The position numbers were made by a program, and so were the translations under genes. The notes beneath the pieces are model-generated. The model was not told the origin of the DNA. It did not search any database and was given only the letters and a program-made list of their open reading frames with translations. Below, piece after piece: positions 8,498-15,908 of a DNA stretch of 64,000 nucleotides (position 1 is its first letter; each line of letters opens with the position of its first letter). The DNA comes from Streptomyces sp. NBC_01116 (GTDB taxonomy: Bacteria; Actinomycetota; Actinomycetes; Streptomycetales; Streptomycetaceae), in assembly GCF_041435495.1 (NCBI RefSeq), contig NZ_CP108644.1:620001-684000 (forward strand), in the 5' to 3' direction.

Positions 8498-9185
8498 GGG
8501 GCGCCCCCTCGTCTGCGGCGCCCTCACCACTGGCGCCCGACGCTCCGGCGTCGGTCGCGGCGGACCCGGTGGGGGTGTCCACGTGGCCCGGACCGGGCAC
8601 CGGGTCCGGGGCCAGCGGCAGTCCGGCGGTGAAGAGGACGACCTGCTCGGCGCGGGGGTCCCCGGCATCACGGGCGGTCAGCTCGTCCGTCTTCGCCTGG
8701 ATCGCCTCCCACAACTCCGCGAGCGACTCAGGGGTCAGCCGGGGCATCGAGTCGCTGACGCCCGACGGCTCCTGCCACTCCTGATCCAGGCGGCCGCTCT
8801 CCAGATCCATCTCGTGGCGGTCCAGCGACTGCTGGAGGTGCTCGACCTGGCGGCGGTGCAGGGCGCTGAGGATCGTGCTGCCGCCGGGGCTGCGGCGCAT
8901 CGCCTCGTTGCTCCAGGAGGTCATGCCGTGCACGGACTTCCAGCGCCGCTCCCGACTGTCGCGGTGTTCGGCCTCGGTGACGAACGCGTATCTGGCGAGC
9001 ACCCTCAGGTGGTAGCTGGTGGAGGCCGAGGACTCCCCCGTCCGGGCCGCGAGCTCGCTGGCGGTGGCCGGGCCGTGCTGCCGCAGGAGTCCGAGCAGGG
9101 TGAGGCGCAGTGGGTGGGTGAGGGCCTTCAGGGCGGCCCCGTCCTGCGCCGGATCGAGTACGCGACGGCCGTCTTCGCTGTCCAT
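8484..9185 (-). CDS. ArsR-type winged-helix transcriptional regulator
   Basis: A 233-residue regulator. The N-terminal 90 residues form an ArsR/HTH_20 winged helix: ALKALTHPLRLTLLGLLRQHGPATASELAARTGESSASTSYHLRVLARYAFV. The rest is an acidic helical region with an alanine/glycine-rich tail. No cysteine-rich metal site is apparent, so the ligand is probably not a metal. I start at ATG 9185 (MDSEDGRRVLDP); an in-frame GTG nine codons upstream lacks a clear ribosome-binding site. The gene overlaps the MFS transporter downstream and is preceded by a strikingly AT-rich, partly palindromic stretch that is the best candidate operator. Confidence 0.9.
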   Translation of the reverse strand: MDSEDGRRVLDPAQDGAALKALTHPLRLTLLGLLRQHGPATASELAARTGESSASTSYHLRVLARYAFVTEAEHRDSRERRWKSVHGMTSWSNEAMRRSPGGSTILSALHRRQVEHLQQSLDRHEMDLESGRLDQEWQEPSGVSDSMPRLTPESLAELWEAIQAKTDELTARDAGDPRAEQVVLFTAGLPLAPDPVPGPGHVDTPTGSAATDAGASGASGEGAADEGAPRGRR

Positions 9186-9216
9186 GGCCTCAGCGTAGAA
9201 CGGGAGGAGCACTTTC

Positions 9217-9245
9217 CCAAAGTATTTTTGCAGAATATTTTTTGG
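9217..9245. promoter_or_regulatory. AT-rich imperfect palindrome, candidate ArsR operator/promoter
   Basis: Between CCAAA on the left and TTTGG on the right lies a stretch made almost wholly of A and T, unlike the surrounding DNA. Nine of fourteen base pairs are symmetric. On the minus strand it contains TATTCT, a possible -10 box, about 45 bp before the ArsR-like ATG. Autoregulation of the ArsR-MFS operon is the simplest reading. Confidence 0.5.
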
Positions 9246-9261
9246 AGAGTTGCCGCCGAGA

Positions 9262-10806
9262 TCATCGACCGGAGAAGGGAAGGCGGACCGGCGCCGGGGC
9301 GGGGCCCGGCGGGGCGGACCGTGAGGTGGCCGCGGAGAGCGGGTCGGCCGCGCAGGTGACGTCCCGGGCCGGGAGCCGCCCGGTGGTCAGGTACGTCGTG
9401 GCGGCCTCGTCCGCGCAGGCACTGACGCCGAGCGCGTACACGCCGTGGCCCTGCCCCTCCTCCACGGTGACGAGCCGGGAGCCCTTCAGCGCCCGGCGCA
9501 GGCCGTGAGCGGCGGCCAGCGGAGTCTGCGGGTCCCACTCGTTCTGGACGATGAGCGCGGGGACCCTGTTGTCGACCTTGGTGGCCGCTTCGGCCGGGCG
9601 GCCCCAGTAGGCGCACGGGAAGATGTTCGAGACGGAGTCGCCGTAAAAGGGGTAGCGGACGCTGTCGCGCCGGGAGTCGGCCCGGTAGACGGCCGGGTCG
9701 GTGGGCCAGCGGGCGTCACCGCACACGATCGCGAGGAAGCTCGCCAGCTCGTTGTCGGTCGGCACGAAGGTCGGGAAGGCCGGAACGGGCTTGCCCGCGG
9801 CGGCGTCCCGGAGCAGCCCCAGGGTGCCGGCGGCGACGGAGGGGTGGGGGATCTCCCAGCGCATGTACTCCCGGATCTCGGCGCCGTCGAACCTGGTACC
9901 ACCGAGGTCGAGCGGCTCCCGGTCGGCGCGCGCGACGATGTCCCAGAACAGCTTCTCGACCTCGGCGGGCGTGTCACCGAGTCCGTACCGCGCCGCGTGA
10001 AGAGCGGTCCAGTGCGTCCACCGGTCGAAGGTGGGCTCGGCCCGCTCCGCCCAGGACTGCCCCATGCTCCGCCAGACCCGCTCGGGGTCCACGGCGCTGT
10101 CCAGGACGAACCTGTCGACCCTCCGCGGGAACAACTGCGCGTACACGGAACCGAGATAGGTCCCGTACGACAGTCCGAAGTACGAGATCCTCCGCTCCCC
10201 GAGGGCCACGCGGACGGCGTCCAGGTCACGTGCCGTGTTGCGGGTGTTGATGTGGCGGAGCGTTTCCCCGTTGCGGTCGCGGCACCGGTCGGCGATGTCA
10301 CGCGCCCAGGCGACGTCCTTGGCGAACGTCGCCTCCCTGTAGGGCCGGTACGTCAGCCGTTCGTCGGCGGTGGTCGTACCGCAGGCGAGCGGACTGCTGG
10401 CCCCGACCCCGCGCGGGTCGAAACCGATCAGGTCGTACCGGTCCTTCACGGACTGTGGCAGAAGACCGCTGAGCGCCAGGGGATAGAAGAGCCCGGAACC
10501 GCTGGGGCCGCCCGGGTTGAAGAGCAGGACGCCGCGGCGCACGGCCGGGTCGGCGGCCTTGATCCGCGACAGCGACAGCTCGATCTTCCTGCCGCCCGGC
10601 CTGCGGTGGTCCAGGGGCACCTTGAGGGTCGCGCACTCGACGCTCGCGTCGATGTCGCCACCGCAGCCCCGCCATGCCAGTGCGGAGGCGGCGGCCGGGG
10701 CGGCCGCCGACGATCCCGGGCCGGCCTGAGGGGCGGCCGCGGCGGTGGTGCCGAGGAGGGTGGGGATGAGTGTCGCGGCGACGCCCCAGGCGATTCTGGA
10801 GGTCAT
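9262..10806 (-). CDS. Secreted alpha/beta hydrolase, tripeptidyl-aminopeptidase-like (S33)
   Basis: A 514-residue serine hydrolase of the Streptomyces Tap/SlpD/SlpE type, which removes short peptides from extracellular proteins. An N-terminal signal region (MTSRIAWGVAATLIPTLLG...AAAA) precedes the catalytic domain. The oxyanion segment is LLFNPGGPSGSG, the nucleophile elbow GLSYGTYLG, the acid in VQNEWDPQTP and the base in GQGHGVYAL; the C-terminal TAP-like domain holds conserved cysteines. The ATG at 10806 is taken as start; a TTG seven codons upstream (LLLRRR) has GAAGG before it and would add a positively charged head to the signal peptide, so the exact start is open. It has its own promoter region downstream of the PadR gene. 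Confidence 0.9.
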   Translation of the reverse strand: MTSRIAWGVAATLIPTLLGTTAAAAPQAGPGSSAAAPAAASALAWRGCGGDIDASVECATLKVPLDHRRPGGRKIELSLSRIKAADPAVRRGVLLFNPGGPSGSGLFYPLALSGLLPQSVKDRYDLIGFDPRGVGASSPLACGTTTADERLTYRPYREATFAKDVAWARDIADRCRDRNGETLRHINTRNTARDLDAVRVALGERRISYFGLSYGTYLGSVYAQLFPRRVDRFVLDSAVDPERVWRSMGQSWAERAEPTFDRWTHWTALHAARYGLGDTPAEVEKLFWDIVARADREPLDLGGTRFDGAEIREYMRWEIPHPSVAAGTLGLLRDAAAGKPVPAFPTFVPTDNELASFLAIVCGDARWPTDPAVYRADSRRDSVRYPFYGDSVSNIFPCAYWGRPAEAATKVDNRVPALIVQNEWDPQTPLAAAHGLRRALKGSRLVTVEEGQGHGVYALGVSACADEAATTYLTTGRLPARDVTCAADPLSAATSRSAPPGPAPAPVRLPFSGR

Positions 10807-10904
10807 TCGTCGTCTCAGGAGCAAGGGAGTGCCTTCGTTCGCTGGAATGGTGAATGGCGCTCGGCAGTGGTCCGGAGGGACGGACGTCAGACAGGCTAAC
10901 GGGC

Positions 10905-11525
10905 TTACGGGGTAGGCGAGTTCGGATTCAGGAATTGGTCCGGGGCCGACCGCCGGAGCGGCGGCCCCGCGGCCTCCCGCCGCGCCCGGAGCACCTCCGT
11001 CACGTCCCGGCACCAGTCACGGTTGGCGCGCTCGAAGTCCCGCCCCCGCCGGCAGGTGAGGTACGGGCCGATCCGTGCGCCGCTGAGCAGGAACTCCGCC
11101 TCGTCGCGCTCGCCGCGCATCCTGCGCAACTGCTCCTCGAACAGCGCGGCCTTGGCCTCGGCGAACGCGAACCGTTCGGTGAGCCGCTCGATCAGCACGT
11201 CGGTGTCGAGGTGGTCGGCGGCCTGGATCTGGACCAGCAGGTCCTCCCGGAGGAAGGAGGGCTTGGCGGCGGCGGAGGCGAAGCCCTCCAGCTCGGCCAG
11301 CCCCTCATCGGTGACACGGAACAGCCGCTTGTTGGGACGCGCCTCCTGCACGACCTCGCGCCCGGCGACCAGGCCCTCCCTCTCCAGCCTGGCCAGCTCC
11401 GCGTAGACCTGCTGCGGCAGGGCGTGCCAGAAGTTCGCGACGCCCGCCGCGAACGCCTTCGTCACCTGATAGCCGCTCAGCTCCTCGTCGAGCAGCGCCG
11501 CCAGCACCGCGTGGCGCAACGCCAT
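10905..11525 (-). CDS. PadR-family transcriptional regulator
   Basis: A 206-residue PadR regulator with the N-terminal winged helix (MALRHAVLAALLDEELSGYQVTKAF...PQQVYAELARLEREGLV) and a C-terminal Vir/PadR-type coiled-coil dimerisation region. The ATG at 11525 follows GGAGGAGA, a strong ribosome-binding site. It is divergent from the SnoaL-like gene at 11682, and a near-perfect palindrome lies exactly in the gap, so it very probably represses both itself and that neighbour. PadR proteins respond to small, often phenolic, ligands; none can be named here. Confidence 0.93.
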   Translation of the reverse strand: MALRHAVLAALLDEELSGYQVTKAFAAGVANFWHALPQQVYAELARLEREGLVAGREVVQEARPNKRLFRVTDEGLAELEGFASAAAKPSFLREDLLVQIQAADHLDTDVLIERLTERFAFAEAKAALFEEQLRRMRGERDEAEFLLSGARIGPYLTCRRGRDFERANRDWCRDVTEVLRARREAAGPPLRRSAPDQFLNPNSPTP

Positions 11526-11597
11526 CGGACCGTCTCCTCCATCGCCGCGGCCGGGCACGTCCCCGCCCACCCCTGTCCGGAACACCGACCCTCATGG

Positions 11598-11631
11598 TAG
11601 TCATGAAACTGACTAGTCACTTTCATGACTA
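11598..11631. promoter_or_regulatory. 34-bp palindrome, PadR operator
   Basis: Outer arms TAGTCATGAAA and TTTCATGACTA are exact inverted repeats. The centre TGACTAGTCA is itself a perfect palindrome; only one symmetric base pair (C/C flanking the centre) is mismatched. It lies between the divergent PadR and SnoaL-like start codons, the usual place for a PadR operator. Confidence 0.8.
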
Positions 11632-11681
11632 AGCCGACTCGCCGTTCCCTCGGCGAGGACGCACCTCATCGAGGAGGACAC

Positions 11682-12107
11682 ATGACCACCGCAGTGGACC
11701 GTTTCCGCGCCGCCGTCGACCGTCGCGACCTCGACGCACTGGGCGATCTGTTCACCGAGGACATCCGGCTCTACAGCCCGGTGAAGTTCACCCCGTTCGA
11801 GGGCAGGCCGATGGTGCTGGGGCTCTTCGGGGTCCTGCTGCGCATCTTCGAGGACTTCCGTTACGTCGGTGAGTTCGCGGGCGCCTCGCGGACGAGCGCC
11901 GACGGGACCGAGGCCCCGTCGGCGGTCCTGCTCTTCCGGGCGACGGTCGGCGGCCGGGAGATCCACGGCATCGACCTGCTGCACCTGGACGACGACGGGC
12001 TCATCAAGGAGTTCACCGTGATGGTCCGCCCGCAGTCCGCCGTCCAGGCGCTGGGCGAGGCCGTGCTCACCGGCCTCGTCGCCGACGGCCTCGTCCCCGC
12101 CCCGTAA
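11682..12107 (+). CDS. SnoaL-like / NTF2-fold polyketide-cyclase-type protein
   Basis: A 141-residue single-domain protein of the NTF2-like superfamily. The opening helix and turn (VDRFRAAVDRRDLDALGDLFTEDIRLYSPVKFTPFEGR) and the late strand pair (EIHGIDLLHLDDDGLIKEFTVMVRP) are typical of SnoaL_2 proteins, which include small isomerases, cyclases and ligand-binding proteins. The ATG at 11682 has GAGGAGGA upstream. It is divergent from the PadR gene and probably its main target. No polyketide genes surround it, so a detoxification or stress role is as likely as cyclisation; function unassigned. Confidence 0.85.
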   Translation: MTTAVDRFRAAVDRRDLDALGDLFTEDIRLYSPVKFTPFEGRPMVLGLFGVLLRIFEDFRYVGEFAGASRTSADGTEAPSAVLLFRATVGGREIHGIDLLHLDDDGLIKEFTVMVRPQSAVQALGEAVLTGLVADGLVPAP

Positions 12108-12160
12108 CCGCGCCCCGTTGCCGTACCCCGCATCCGCCGCCCGGTGACAGCGCTCCGGGT

Positions 12161-13033
12161 TCAGTTCGCCCGCGCCGCCTCCAGGGCGTCCGCGACCAGG
12201 CCGAGGAACCGGGCGTGGTCGCGGGGCCCGTAGAGGGGCTCGGGGTTCCACGGGACGACCGGCGTCGGCACGCCCTCGCTCCCCCGCAGCTCCTCCAGCG
12301 GGGCCGCGTGGGCGCGGATGTCCGTCAGGATCACCTCGGGGCGCAGCGCGAAGGTGTCGGAGCGGCTCTGCGTGGACCAGTTGGCCCCGGGACCCTCGGC
12401 GGGCTCCACGACCTGCACGCCGAGTTCGGTGAGGACACGCAGCTCGGGCCACATGCCGGGCCGCGCGACATGCGCCTGGTCCGGGCCGGCCGGGGAGAGG
12501 GCGAGCACCCGGGGCGCGTCGGCGGACGTGGCGGCGACCACGGAGCGCAGCCGTTCCCGGGCGGTGTCCAGGTCGCGGTCGGCGCCCGGCCGGGCCGTGG
12601 CGCCGAGCGAGCGGGCCAGTTCGGCGAACCGGTCGCCGATCTCACCGAACGTACGGGCCTGGCTGACGTCGAGGACGACCACCGGGACCCGCTCCTCCAG
12701 GGGCTTGGCCGTCTCGGGGGTCAGCCCGTAGACATGGCCGCCGCCGTAACTGACGGCCACCACGAGATCCGGTCCGCAGCTCAGCAGCCGTTCGACGTCC
12801 AGGGCCGCTCCCGCACCGACGTACGCGACCTCGTCCAGCGGAAGGGTTCCGGTCTTCGCCCTGTCGGGGTCCGGTCCGTCGTGGTCGGAGCCGAAGATCC
12901 CCACCGGCCGGATTCCGAGGTCCCACAAGGTGGCGCCGGCCTGGACGTAGGCCAGCACCCGTCCCGGCGGCCGGGCCGCCGTCGACTGCTGACCCCGGTC
13001 GTCGGAGAACCGCCATTCGCTCTGTTCCGTCAC
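12161..13033 (-). CDS. Periplasmic-binding-protein-like (FecB/BtuF fold) protein without signal peptide
   Basis: A 290-residue class III solute-binding-fold protein. The family pattern is clear: RVLAYVQAGATLWDLGIRPVGIFG at the first lobe, PDLVVAVSYGG, a long inter-lobe helix FGEIGDRFAELARSLGA, and RPEVILTDIRAH. The GTG start at 13033 (VTEQSEWRFSDD) has AGAGGGG upstream. It is odd that no signal peptide or lipobox cysteine is present and no permease or ATPase gene adjoins it; a complete importer with its own lipoprotein is encoded at 26838-30791. It may be a cytoplasmic relative of the siderophore-binding proteins, or be exported by another route. Confidence is high for the fold, low for the ligand. 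Confidence 0.8.
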   Translation of the reverse strand: MTEQSEWRFSDDRGQQSTAARPPGRVLAYVQAGATLWDLGIRPVGIFGSDHDGPDPDRAKTGTLPLDEVAYVGAGAALDVERLLSCGPDLVVAVSYGGGHVYGLTPETAKPLEERVPVVVLDVSQARTFGEIGDRFAELARSLGATARPGADRDLDTARERLRSVVAATSADAPRVLALSPAGPDQAHVARPGMWPELRVLTELGVQVVEPAEGPGANWSTQSRSDTFALRPEVILTDIRAHAAPLEELRGSEGVPTPVVPWNPEPLYGPRDHARFLGLVADALEAARAN

Positions 13034-13083
13034 GTCACACACGCCCCTCTGCCGCCGACTGCCGTTCCATTCGTGCGAGTTCG

Positions 13084-13095
13084 TACACGTGTACC
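13084..13095. promoter_or_regulatory. Perfect 12-bp palindrome upstream of the binding-protein gene
   Basis: GTACACGTGTAC reads the same on both strands and lies 51 bp before the GTG start at 13033. It does not resemble the iron box at 30891. A regulator site is plausible; chance cannot be excluded for 12 bp. Confidence 0.35.
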
Positions 13096-13260
13096 TGCCC
13101 ACCTCCTCGCCGCCACACCCCTCTGGCCAGGGAACAAACGGCCGTCAACCGGTTTCGGCCACGATGGGCGGCAAGCATCACGGAGTGTTAGACATGAGGG
13201 ACCCTCAGTCACCGGGCGGCGCCCCTCGGCCGGCCCTCTTCCGGACGGAGCCAACTCCCC

Positions 13261-14112
13261 ATGCGCGCGACCCTTGTGAAGGCAGTCCTGGCCGTCGGCG
13301 TCGGCGCGTCACTCTGTGCCGCCTCCGCGGACGCCCCGGCCACGGCCCGGGCGGCGGCACGTCCGGCGGTGGAAGCGGGGAGGGCGGTGGAGTGTCCCGT
13401 GGTCGACGTGCTGGCCGTCTTCACACCCAAGGCGGCGAAACGGGCCGGCGGCGAGCATCGGGTCCCCTCGTCGGCCCAGGAGATCGCGACGCGGATGAAC
13501 CGGTCCCTGGCCGCGGGCGGGCTCTGCGGTGTCATCCGCGTCATCCATCCGTACACGGCGACCGACTACGAGGGCCCGGAGGAGTTCCGCGCCGCGTACG
13601 CCACCCTCAAGGACCACGCCTCGGCGGGGCTCGGGCGCCAGGTGCACGAGCAGCGCGCACGGTACGGCGCCGATCTGGTCACGCTCGTCGTGGACCGGCA
13701 GGAGCGGGGCGGCGGCACCGCGGACTACACGTCCGCGCTCGACGGTTCCACGGACGAGTACGCCTACGCGGTCGTCGAGGTCGACGGCATCGGCCTGGAC
13801 TCGGCGAGCCACGAGATCGGCCACAATCTGGGCCTCGCCCACGACCGCACGACGCTGGCGGGCGACGCGGAGGGTTCGATGAGCGTGAGCCGCAACCGCC
13901 CGTACAACACCGGCTGGATCACCGAGGACGGCAATCACTACACGATCATGGCGTACCGCTCCGCGTGCGGGGACCACTGCCGGCGGATCAGCCGGTTCTC
14001 CAGCGCGACGGAGACGTGGAAGGGCCACCGGCTGGGTGACGCCGAGAACGACAGCGTACGGGTGCTGCGCGAGACCATGCCGATCGTCGCCGGATACCGC
14101 GACAGGCGGTGA
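13261..14112 (+). CDS. Secreted zinc metalloprotease (metzincin, reprolysin-like)
   Basis: A 283-residue exported protease. The signal peptide covers about residues 1-30 (MRATLVKAVLAVGVGASLCAAS...). The zinc site is HEIGHNLGLAHD, the extended metzincin consensus HExxHxxGxxHD, followed about 45 residues later by the Met-turn TIMAYRSACGD. The segment before it, VVDVLAVFTPKAAKRAGG, is the first strand of the M12-type catalytic domain. Two cysteines close to the Met-turn could form a disulfide. There is no separate propeptide of the usual size, so activity control is unclear. It is monocistronic, convergent with the TetR gene that follows. Confidence 0.9.
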   Translation: MRATLVKAVLAVGVGASLCAASADAPATARAAARPAVEAGRAVECPVVDVLAVFTPKAAKRAGGEHRVPSSAQEIATRMNRSLAAGGLCGVIRVIHPYTATDYEGPEEFRAAYATLKDHASAGLGRQVHEQRARYGADLVTLVVDRQERGGGTADYTSALDGSTDEYAYAVVEVDGIGLDSASHEIGHNLGLAHDRTTLAGDAEGSMSVSRNRPYNTGWITEDGNHYTIMAYRSACGDHCRRISRFSSATETWKGHRLGDAENDSVRVLRETMPIVAGYRDRR

Positions 14113-14181
14113 CCCGGCCGCCCTTCGAGGTGTCCCGTCGCACCCGGCCGCTCCCGGGCGCGTGACGCCTCACGGGGTGCG

Positions 14182-14787
14182 TCAGCCGTTGGCGGCGCGC
14201 CCGCCGCGGGGGCGCGCGCCGTCGAGCGTCAGGTCCACGATCCGGCGCGCGAGCCCCCTGTCCAGTGGCGCCCCGGTCAGCAGGACCCGGGCGAACAAGG
14301 GCCCCGCCAGGGTCTCGGCCACCAGCCGGGCGTCGGTGTCCCGGGCCAGTTCGCCGCGCTCGACACCGCGCCGCACGATGTCCTCGCCCCGCTCCAGCCG
14401 GGCGTCCCAGTACGGCAGGCGCTCCGCCTCGACGGACCCCGCGTCGGCAAAGGCGCCGAGATGGAGGAGGGCCGCGCCGCGCGGTGAGGCGAGATAGTCC
14501 GAGACCGCCGACATCAGCTGCGCCAGGTCCTCGCGCACGTCCCCCGTGTCGGGCTCGGGCAGCGCCTCGTCGGCGTGCGAGCCGAGGGCGTCCAGCAGCA
14601 GGTTCTCGCGCGTCTTCCACCGCCGGTACACGGACGTCTCGTGCACCCCCGCCGCCCTGGCCACCGCGGCGACCGTGGTGCCGGTGAGTCCTTCCGCCGT
14701 GAGCAGGCCGACGGTGGCCGCCAGGACGGCCTGCCGCATGCGTTCGCCCCGGCGGCGCAGCGGCGCGGGACTCTTCTCGGTGGTCAC
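14182..14787 (-). CDS. TetR-family transcriptional regulator
   Basis: A 201-residue TetR repressor. The N-terminal DNA-binding helix-turn-helix reads AEGLTGTTVAAVARAAGVHETSVYRRWKTRENLL; the C-terminal half is the ligand/dimer domain. The GTG at 14787 is taken as start (VTTEKSPAPLRRRGERMR); a ribosome-binding site is weak, so translation may be leaderless or begin slightly upstream. It is divergent from the alcohol dehydrogenase gene at 14898, with two identical-core operators between them, so it almost certainly represses that gene. Confidence 0.9.
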   Translation of the reverse strand: MTTEKSPAPLRRRGERMRQAVLAATVGLLTAEGLTGTTVAAVARAAGVHETSVYRRWKTRENLLLDALGSHADEALPEPDTGDVREDLAQLMSAVSDYLASPRGAALLHLGAFADAGSVEAERLPYWDARLERGEDIVRRGVERGELARDTDARLVAETLAGPLFARVLLTGAPLDRGLARRIVDLTLDGARPRGGRAANG

Positions 14788-14801
14788 CCCCGAACCGTAT
14801 C

Positions 14802-14815
14802 GCAAGGCTACTTGC
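14802..14815. promoter_or_regulatory. TetR operator copy 1
   Basis: GCAAGGCTACTTGC is an inverted repeat GCAAG/CTTGC with a 4-bp centre. It lies 14 bp before the TetR start and differs from the copy at 14847 by one base. Confidence 0.75.
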
Positions 14816-14846
14816 TTTACCGGCAGGTCGGGGCCTACGTTTCAAA

Positions 14847-14860
14847 GCAAGGCGACTTGC
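14847..14860. promoter_or_regulatory. TetR operator copy 2
   Basis: GCAAGGCGACTTGC, the same GCAAG/CTTGC inverted repeat 45 bp from copy 1, placed upstream of the dehydrogenase start. Paired sites suggest binding of two repressor dimers over the divergent promoters. Confidence 0.75.
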
Positions 14861-14897
14861 GACAGGTCGCCCGATCCGAACACCGTAAGGACCCGTC

Positions 14898-15908
14898 ATG
14901 GAACGCATGCGCGCCGCGCGTCTGCACCTGCCCAGCCGCACCCTCGTCGTCGAGGAGGTGGACAGGCCCGTGCCCGGATCCGGCGAGGTGCTGGTGAAGG
15001 TCGAGGCGGCCGGGGTCTGCCTCTCCGACGTGCACCTCGTCGACGGCACGCTGAGCCCGATGTACCTGGAGGGGGACGCGGTCACCCTGGGCCACGAGGT
15101 GGCCGGGACCGTGGCCGGGGCGGGCACGGGCGTCACCGGCTGGACGGCCGGCGCGCGGGTGGTGCTCCAGGCGGGCGAGCAGCGCCGGGGCCGGACGCAC
15201 ACCCGCGGCGTCGACTACGACGGCGGCTGGGCGGAGTACGCCCTCGCCACCGCGTCGACCCTCGTCGCCCTGCCCGACTCGCTCCCCTTCGAGCAGGCCG
15301 CGATCATCCCGGACGCGGTCTCGACGCCCTGGGCGGCGGTGACCGCCACCGGCGACGTCCGGGCGGCGGAGGCCGTGGGCGTCTGGGGCGCGGGCGGGCT
15401 CGGCGCGCACGCCGTGCAGTTGCTGCGGGCGGTCGGCGCGCATCCGGTCGTCGCGGTGGACCCCGCTCCGGCGGCCCGGCGGCGGGCCCTGGAGTTCGGG
15501 GCCGATCTGGCGCTGGACCCCGCCGATCCGCAGTTCCGCGAGAAGGTCCTCGGGGCGACCGGCGGCGTGGGCCTGGCGGCGGCGTTCGACTTCGCCGGGG
15601 TCCCGGCGGTCCACGAGCAGGCGCTGGCCACGCTGGCCCCGAAGGGGCGGCTGGTGCTGGTGGGGCTGACCGACCAGCCGCTGACCGTCGCCCGCGGCAC
15701 CCTGTTCAGCTACCTCCAGCAGCGGATCCTGGGCCACTACGGCTCGGAGGGACACCATGTGGCGCAGCTCGTCCGGCTCGCCGAGGGCGGCCGGCTGGAC
15801 TTCTCCCGGTCGATCACCGACGTCCTGCCCCTTGAGGACGCGGCGGCGGCCGTGCGGCGGGTGAAGACCAAGGAGGGCGACCCGGTCAGGATCGTTCTGC
15901 GGCCGTGA
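14898..15908 (+). CDS. Zinc-type alcohol dehydrogenase (MDR superfamily)
   Basis: A 336-residue medium-chain dehydrogenase. The N-terminal GroES-like half has the zinc ligands pattern VCLSDVHLVDG (Cys), and TLGHEVAGTVAGAGTGV (His-Glu). The C-terminal Rossmann half binds NAD(P) through GVWGAGGLGAHAVQLL. The structural four-cysteine zinc loop of classical ADHs is absent and replaced by QAGEQRRGRTHTRG, so only the catalytic zinc is expected. The ATG at 14898 follows GTAAGGA. It is under the divergent TetR regulator, which points to an inducible, detoxifying or catabolic role. Its last 23 bp overlap the convergent YihY-type gene. Confidence 0.9.
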   Translation: MERMRAARLHLPSRTLVVEEVDRPVPGSGEVLVKVEAAGVCLSDVHLVDGTLSPMYLEGDAVTLGHEVAGTVAGAGTGVTGWTAGARVVLQAGEQRRGRTHTRGVDYDGGWAEYALATASTLVALPDSLPFEQAAIIPDAVSTPWAAVTATGDVRAAEAVGVWGAGGLGAHAVQLLRAVGAHPVVAVDPAPAARRRALEFGADLALDPADPQFREKVLGATGGVGLAAAFDFAGVPAVHEQALATLAPKGRLVLVGLTDQPLTVARGTLFSYLQQRILGHYGSEGHHVAQLVRLAEGGRLDFSRSITDVLPLEDAAAAVRRVKTKEGDPVRIVLRP

